Of a stretch of 64,000 nucleotides of DNA, positions 27,801 to 33,800 are shown piece after piece. Each line of letters begins with the position of its first letter. Position 1 is the first letter of the stretch. The notes under the pieces were generated by a model. The model made no database searches. It worked only from the letters and a program-made list of their open reading frames with translations, and had not been told where the DNA came from. The translations under genes and the position numbers were made by a program. Source of the DNA: Acanthopleura granulata (lineage: Eukaryota > Mollusca > Polyplacophora > Chitonida > Chitonidae); assembly GCA_016165875.1 (NCBI GenBank), contig JABBOT010000016.1, forward strand, positions 7,312,598-7,376,597, in the 5' to 3' direction.

Positions 27801-30800
27801 AACTTAAAAACAGTGATTGAATGAGAAAGGCATTTGTTTTTTTCGCCACCAGGGTCCAACATGTGGCACGCTGCTGTGGCGTATGTGCCCAGCTGCTCCC
27901 AGGTGATCGAGGACCTGTGCCCGGGGGTGACCTTCAGGTTCAGGGTCAGCGCTAACAACGCCGTGGGGATGAGTGAGCCCAGTCCTCCCTCCGACCCCGT
28001 CACCATTCCCACGGAGACTGGTAAGGCTGCAGGGCACGATCAGATATGTATATGAAGGGTAAACATGTTGTAAAATTTCGTAGTTAATCTCGCTGCAAAC
28101 TACCTGAAAATGACCTATAATTTTGTCCATGATATAGTTGTTCATTTTTCCTGATTCTGAGTGTGGTCTGTTGATTTTAGACAGTTGTTTTGAGGTTAGT
28201 TTGGAAGGTTGGGTGATTCCCCGACTGGAGAAATGTGGAGTTTCGTCACCAGAAATGATATTGTATGACATTAATTTGTCTCTGAAGATGGAGTTGTTTG
28301 GACGAAAATTTTTAGGCCTTTTACAGCATCTGTAAGATCGGAACAGCACATTTCTGTAAAATGTTGGGGGGTGATGTGAAAGTAAAGCCTGGCCATGCAG
28401 GTATAGACTCCATTTGCAAGAAAACTATATGCATATTAGCTATTTATAACTATGCGTAAAAGCTGTGTTGTTGTATTACCGTGGTGTTTACAAGTGTTAT
28501 GAACACTTCTGAAGTTGGGGTGTTGCATGTTCGCATGACAGAGATACGGTGTTAAACATGAATCTTTATATCTGATAGTGAAAGTAATTTATATGCTTTA
28601 TTAAGTTAAGGCATATACAAGTCACGACACAGAAATTCTCCGCTATCATCTCTTTAAGCCATAAACACATTCCCAGCTTCCCAGGTTGGGCTGGACTCAT
28701 ACTGTGCATGGTCGAAGTTTTGTGTCTAATAACAGTCAGATGGTTACACAGACATGATTGGGTCTTGGGTCTCGTGTTTGAACAGAGCTGAGCGAGGGAG
28801 AAGAGATGGGACGAGCAGTGTGGAAGTGTACGTATCTGGATGATTACACGGAAGTGGGCGAGATCTCAAGGTGAGACGGGGAGGCTCTGACGCTCAGGGG
28901 CTATGAACACTGGGGCCGTGGTTAAGACGCCTTGCGCTGTGTTATGAAGAGTTATTTCTAATGACGAGTTGGACACGTTGATCATTTTCACTGTCAGTTT
29001 AGCATCAATCATTGATGGATTTATTTATTTATTTGATTGGTGTTTTACACCGTATTCAAGAATATTTAACTTATACGACCATGGCTAGCATTATGGTGGT
29101 AGGAAACCGGACAGAGCCCGGGGGGAAACCCACGACCATCCGCGGGCTGCTGGCAGACCTTCCCACGTACAGCCAGGAAATAAGAGTATCAAGTCAATCA
29201 CCTTAACAGTCTATAATCACCTTAACAGTCTATAAAGTTTTCAGTCTGTAACCTTCAGTCAATCTGTAACCTTCAGTCAGTCTGTAACCTTCAGTCAATC
29301 TGTAACCTTCAGTCAGTCTCTAACCTTCAATCAGTCTGTAACCTTCAGTCAGTAGCCTGTAACCTTCAGTCAGTCATGATTAGAGTCAAGCAGTGACTCC
29401 TCCCACCATAATGCTGTCTGCTATGAAATATTTATTTCTTTATTTATTTGATTGGTGTTTTACGCTGTACTCAAGAATATTTCACGTATACGATGGCGGC
29501 CAACATTATGGTGGGAGAATATGAATGTCTGCAGGTTGCTGGCCAACCTTCCCACATACGGCCGGAGAGGCAGTATATCAGAAATAAAGATCCTTGTACT
29601 ATATACTATGAGCTGGACTTGAGCTCACAACCACAGGGGTGGGAGGATTCTGGGTCATTACGCTGCGCTAGCATGCTAACCAACTCAGCTATGGAAGAAG
29701 AGACATATTCTTGAGTGCGGCGTAAAACACCATTGTAATAAGTGTACAAATCATTCAATCAGGCGTCAAAACGTTGCACATTTTTGCAGGGGTCGTTTCT
29801 CCGTGGTGAAGCAGTGCGTGCAGAAATGTTCAGGACGCGACGTGGCTGCCAAGTGCATCAGTCGGCGACTAGTGTCCAGCGAGGCCGTGGAGACGGAGTT
29901 TAACACCTTACAGAGCCTGCAGCACTGTCACCTGATCCACTCGTTTGATCTCTACCTGACACCCAATCACCAGATCATCATCCTAGAACTGTAAGTGTTT
30001 CATCAATGTGGTCGCTCTGAGTTTAGGCCCCGCTCATGCTGGCTTCCTCTCCGGTCACACGTGGGAAGGTCTGCCAGCAACCTGCAGATGGTTGTGGGTT
30101 TCCCTCAGGCTCTGCCCGGTTTCCTCCAACAACTGGCCGTCATTGGATAGGTGAAATATTCTTGAGTACAGCGTAAAACACAAACAAGTAAATAAATAAA
30201 TAAATGGAACTGTGAGTTGACTGCAGACTTCAAGCTGTAAGTTGCGATTCTTGGGCCATAGGAAGCAACTCTTGCATGAAACAGCAGTCCCTTGCACCTA
30301 AGTGAATAATAATACCAGTAATTTCTATACTGGTAACATAACCAGTCACCATGAATAAGCATTTCTGGCATTTTTAGTTGCTCAGGAAAAGGGCACTGCT
30401 GCTTTATCAGTTGTAAGAGTTGCCTCCCCTTTGTAGAGGGCAGGAGAACCCCATCACACAGAAGGTTCTGTCTCTTCAACTGGATTTGTATTTCACTTTT
30501 TACCAATTTGTGACATTAACAAAATGCCATCAACAGGGTCAGACTGGATAATTGAAAATCTTCAGTCTCATGTCAGATTGCAGTTCTTTGCTGCTTTCTT
30601 GTATGGTAACCTTCAGTACCACAGAGGAGTTCGTGAAACGTCAGAGCCTGTTGTAACCTTCAGTACCACAGAGCAGTCCTTGAAACGTCAGAGCCTGTTG
30701 TAACATTCAGTACCACAGAGCCTTCCTTGAAACGTCAGAGCCTGTTGTAACCTTCAGTACCACAGAGCAGTCCTTGAAACGTCAGAGCCTGTTGTAACCT

Positions 30801-33800
30801 TCAGTACCACAGAGCAGTCCTTGAAACGTCAGAGCCTGTTGTAACATTCAGTACCACAGAGCAGTCCGTGAAACGTCAGAGCCTGTTGTAACATTCAGTA
30901 CCACAGAGCAGTCCTTGAAACGTCAGAGCCTGTTGTAACATTCAGTACCACAGAGCAGTCCGTGAAACGTCAGAGCCTGTTGTAACATTCAGTACCACAG
31001 AGCAGTCCTTGAAACGTCAGAGCCTGTTGTAACATTCAGTACCACAGAGCAGTCCTTGAAACGTCAGAGCCTGTTGTTGATTGATCTTTGAGGTCATTAG
31101 TGGTAAACATTTGAAGAGAACATGAACTATGTCATCTCAAATATAACTCGTGTCTGGAGCTGTCAACTTCAAAACATTGATGGAAGACTTATCACCATGT
31201 TTCCAAGTGTGTGCACCTACTCAAGTTTTAAATAATAGTTATCTAATCACACCTAGATGGCGGTAGACTACTAAATGAATCCACCAAGAAGAGCTATTTG
31301 TTGTCTGGAGCCATTTCTCCAAAGCCAGTTTGACTTAATACCGTAGGCCAAAATTTAAAATTTCATCACAGTGCTTAAGTAGGTTTTGGTGCTGGGAGTT
31401 GATTGAACACATTTGTCATTGTGGTGGTAGCATTGTTTAATTCTGGTGTGTAGAAATAAGCTTTTAAATCCTATTTAAATTTTTGATGGTAAAATTGGCC
31501 CTAGTGCACCATTCCAAAGGTAAGGAAGTCAGAATGTACATATCTCATTCAAGTCATTTATTCCTAAACTGTCCTGTCCATATTTTAAAAAAATTTGATT
31601 AAACTGCTGCATTTGATGTCCCATGTCTTTATCAAATACATTTCTTGCACCAAGTTTCATGGAAAGTGCCACTCTGGTCAGAATACAGATTGCTTCAAAA
31701 TATTACAATGATATGTAAGAAATCCTTCAGAGTAAGCCTAACACCATGTTTCAAAAGGATTTTGATGAATAACAGTAATTAACCCATATAACAGAATATT
31801 CCTTGAAAAACAAAATCTTCGGCTGTGTCTGTAAAATTTTCTTGATGTGACATGATAATACTAGTATTCCCCTTATGACATCGAATAAGGCAGATGTGAC
31901 GTTGAGGAAGGCATTTATGCTGAGATGACGTCAAGAGCGTTTGAAAGGGCAGCGTCATTGGTGGATGCACGTCAGCGATTGATGACGTCATATGTTCGTG
32001 TTTGACGTCACACCAGGCAAAGTGGAAGCGACAGAAATATTTTGTTTCCGTACACTCTGACGAAACGTACAATATCAGTTTTAATTCACTGCAATATTTT
32101 CACAATTTAGGAAAGCAATTCAGACTATCCCAGTCTTTATCAATTCACCTTGCTTTTAAGACACAGGTGTTTTAACACCAAAGTAGTTTTGGTACTTTTA
32201 TTATTTTGTCAAGGAAACCAGATAACAGTCATTGTAGCTTTTTATTATCACATGTATATTTCTTTGACATATATTAAAGTCAGTGTTTTCAACAAGTATC
32301 CTGTCAACCAATTATCTGCATTTTTTTCCACAGGTTACCATTTGGTCGCCTCTTCGACTACATCTGCAGTTTCACAACAACTGACGAGGTGCAGATCTCG
32401 GTCTATCTCCATCAGCTGTTAGACGTGGTGCAATACCTGCACAACTGTAGGATAGCTCATCTCGATGTTAAGGTGAGTCCATCAGCTGTTATTCGTGGTG
32501 CAATACCTGCACAACTGTAGGATAGCTCATCTCGATGTTAAGGTGAGTCCATCAGCTGTTATTCGTGGTGCAATACCTGCACAACTGTAGGATAGCTCAT
32601 CTCGATGTTAAGGTGAGTCCATCAGCTGTTATTCGTGGTGCAATACCTGCACAACTGTAGGATAGCTCATCTCGATGTTAAGGTGAGTCCATCAGCTGTT
32701 AGAGGTGGTGCAATACCTGCACAACTGTAGGATAGCTCATCTCGATGTTAAGGTGAGTCCGTCAGCTGTTAGAGGTGGTACAATACCTGCACAACTGTAG
32801 GATAGCTCATCTCGATGTTAAGGTGAGTCCATCAGCTGTTAGACTTGGCGCAATACCTGCACAACTGTAGGTAGCTCATCTTGATATTAAGGTGGTTTGT
32901 AGAAAGTGACGACAGCTCTAGTGTAAAGTGGGACATCGAACCATTGTTTTGACAGAAATTGTTTGTTGCGAAACGTCTACATCCACTGTTCATACATTGT
33001 ATAATGTTCTACGCTAATTTAGTTCTGTCCTCAACATGATGTCGTAATCATGACCTGGGAAAAAAATGTCAAGACATCAGTTAAAGTATGTCAGAATTAT
33101 GCCACTGGGCACTTTGCTGGGCTCCTCTTTGATATACGAGCAAAGCATTTGGCACCGAAAATCCCTTTCAGACTTCGGAAGTTGTCGAAATCATTCAAAA
33201 TTATTTTATATGAATTGGTAACAGAAGCCTTTCAATAGGATGTACATGTGTTTTGCGTAATTCAAACCTGAAAGACAAATTATGAATGGGGACAATCCCT
33301 TGCTGCTGACTGGGCTGCAGTTCTCTTATTCCAAATAGTCCAGCTTTATCCAAAACATCAAAATTACTTTTGCATCTTTATTTCAGAAATGCAGGCTAAT
33401 GCCTCAGCTGCACACAGAAGGTCATTGACAGTTGATTGATGCCCATCAGAATATTTTCAAAAATTAGTGCAGGCGGCAGAACAGTTTTCATTTTTCATAT
33501 TTATTTCGGCTATTTCTTTTGATAATGTCCCCTGAAAATAAAAGTACGATCGCCAGAGTGGAGGACAAAAAAATGTGTGAGCAGTGGAAACGAATCAAGT
33601 GTGATTAGCATGCTGAAGTGAAAAGTATGAAGAAATGGTTTGTAGTGTCCATAAGCTTAAAATGCCTCCATATTTCAGGAATGTCAGAAAATTTTGTAGC
33701 TAGTACCTGTCCAGCAGTTTTGAGATACCTTAATGGATTCTGCCAGATCAAAGAGGCAAAAAGACATAAAGGCGATCCAAAGCAAACTGAATCAAATTTT

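Noticed and set aside
30606..31075. CRISPR-like array of regular repeats
   Set aside because: Units are contiguous with no unique spacers, in an animal intron; it is a minisatellite.
31779..32072. 97-codon minus-strand ORF over the CRE cluster
   Set aside because: No domain and no splice context; overlap with the CRE cluster is coincidental.
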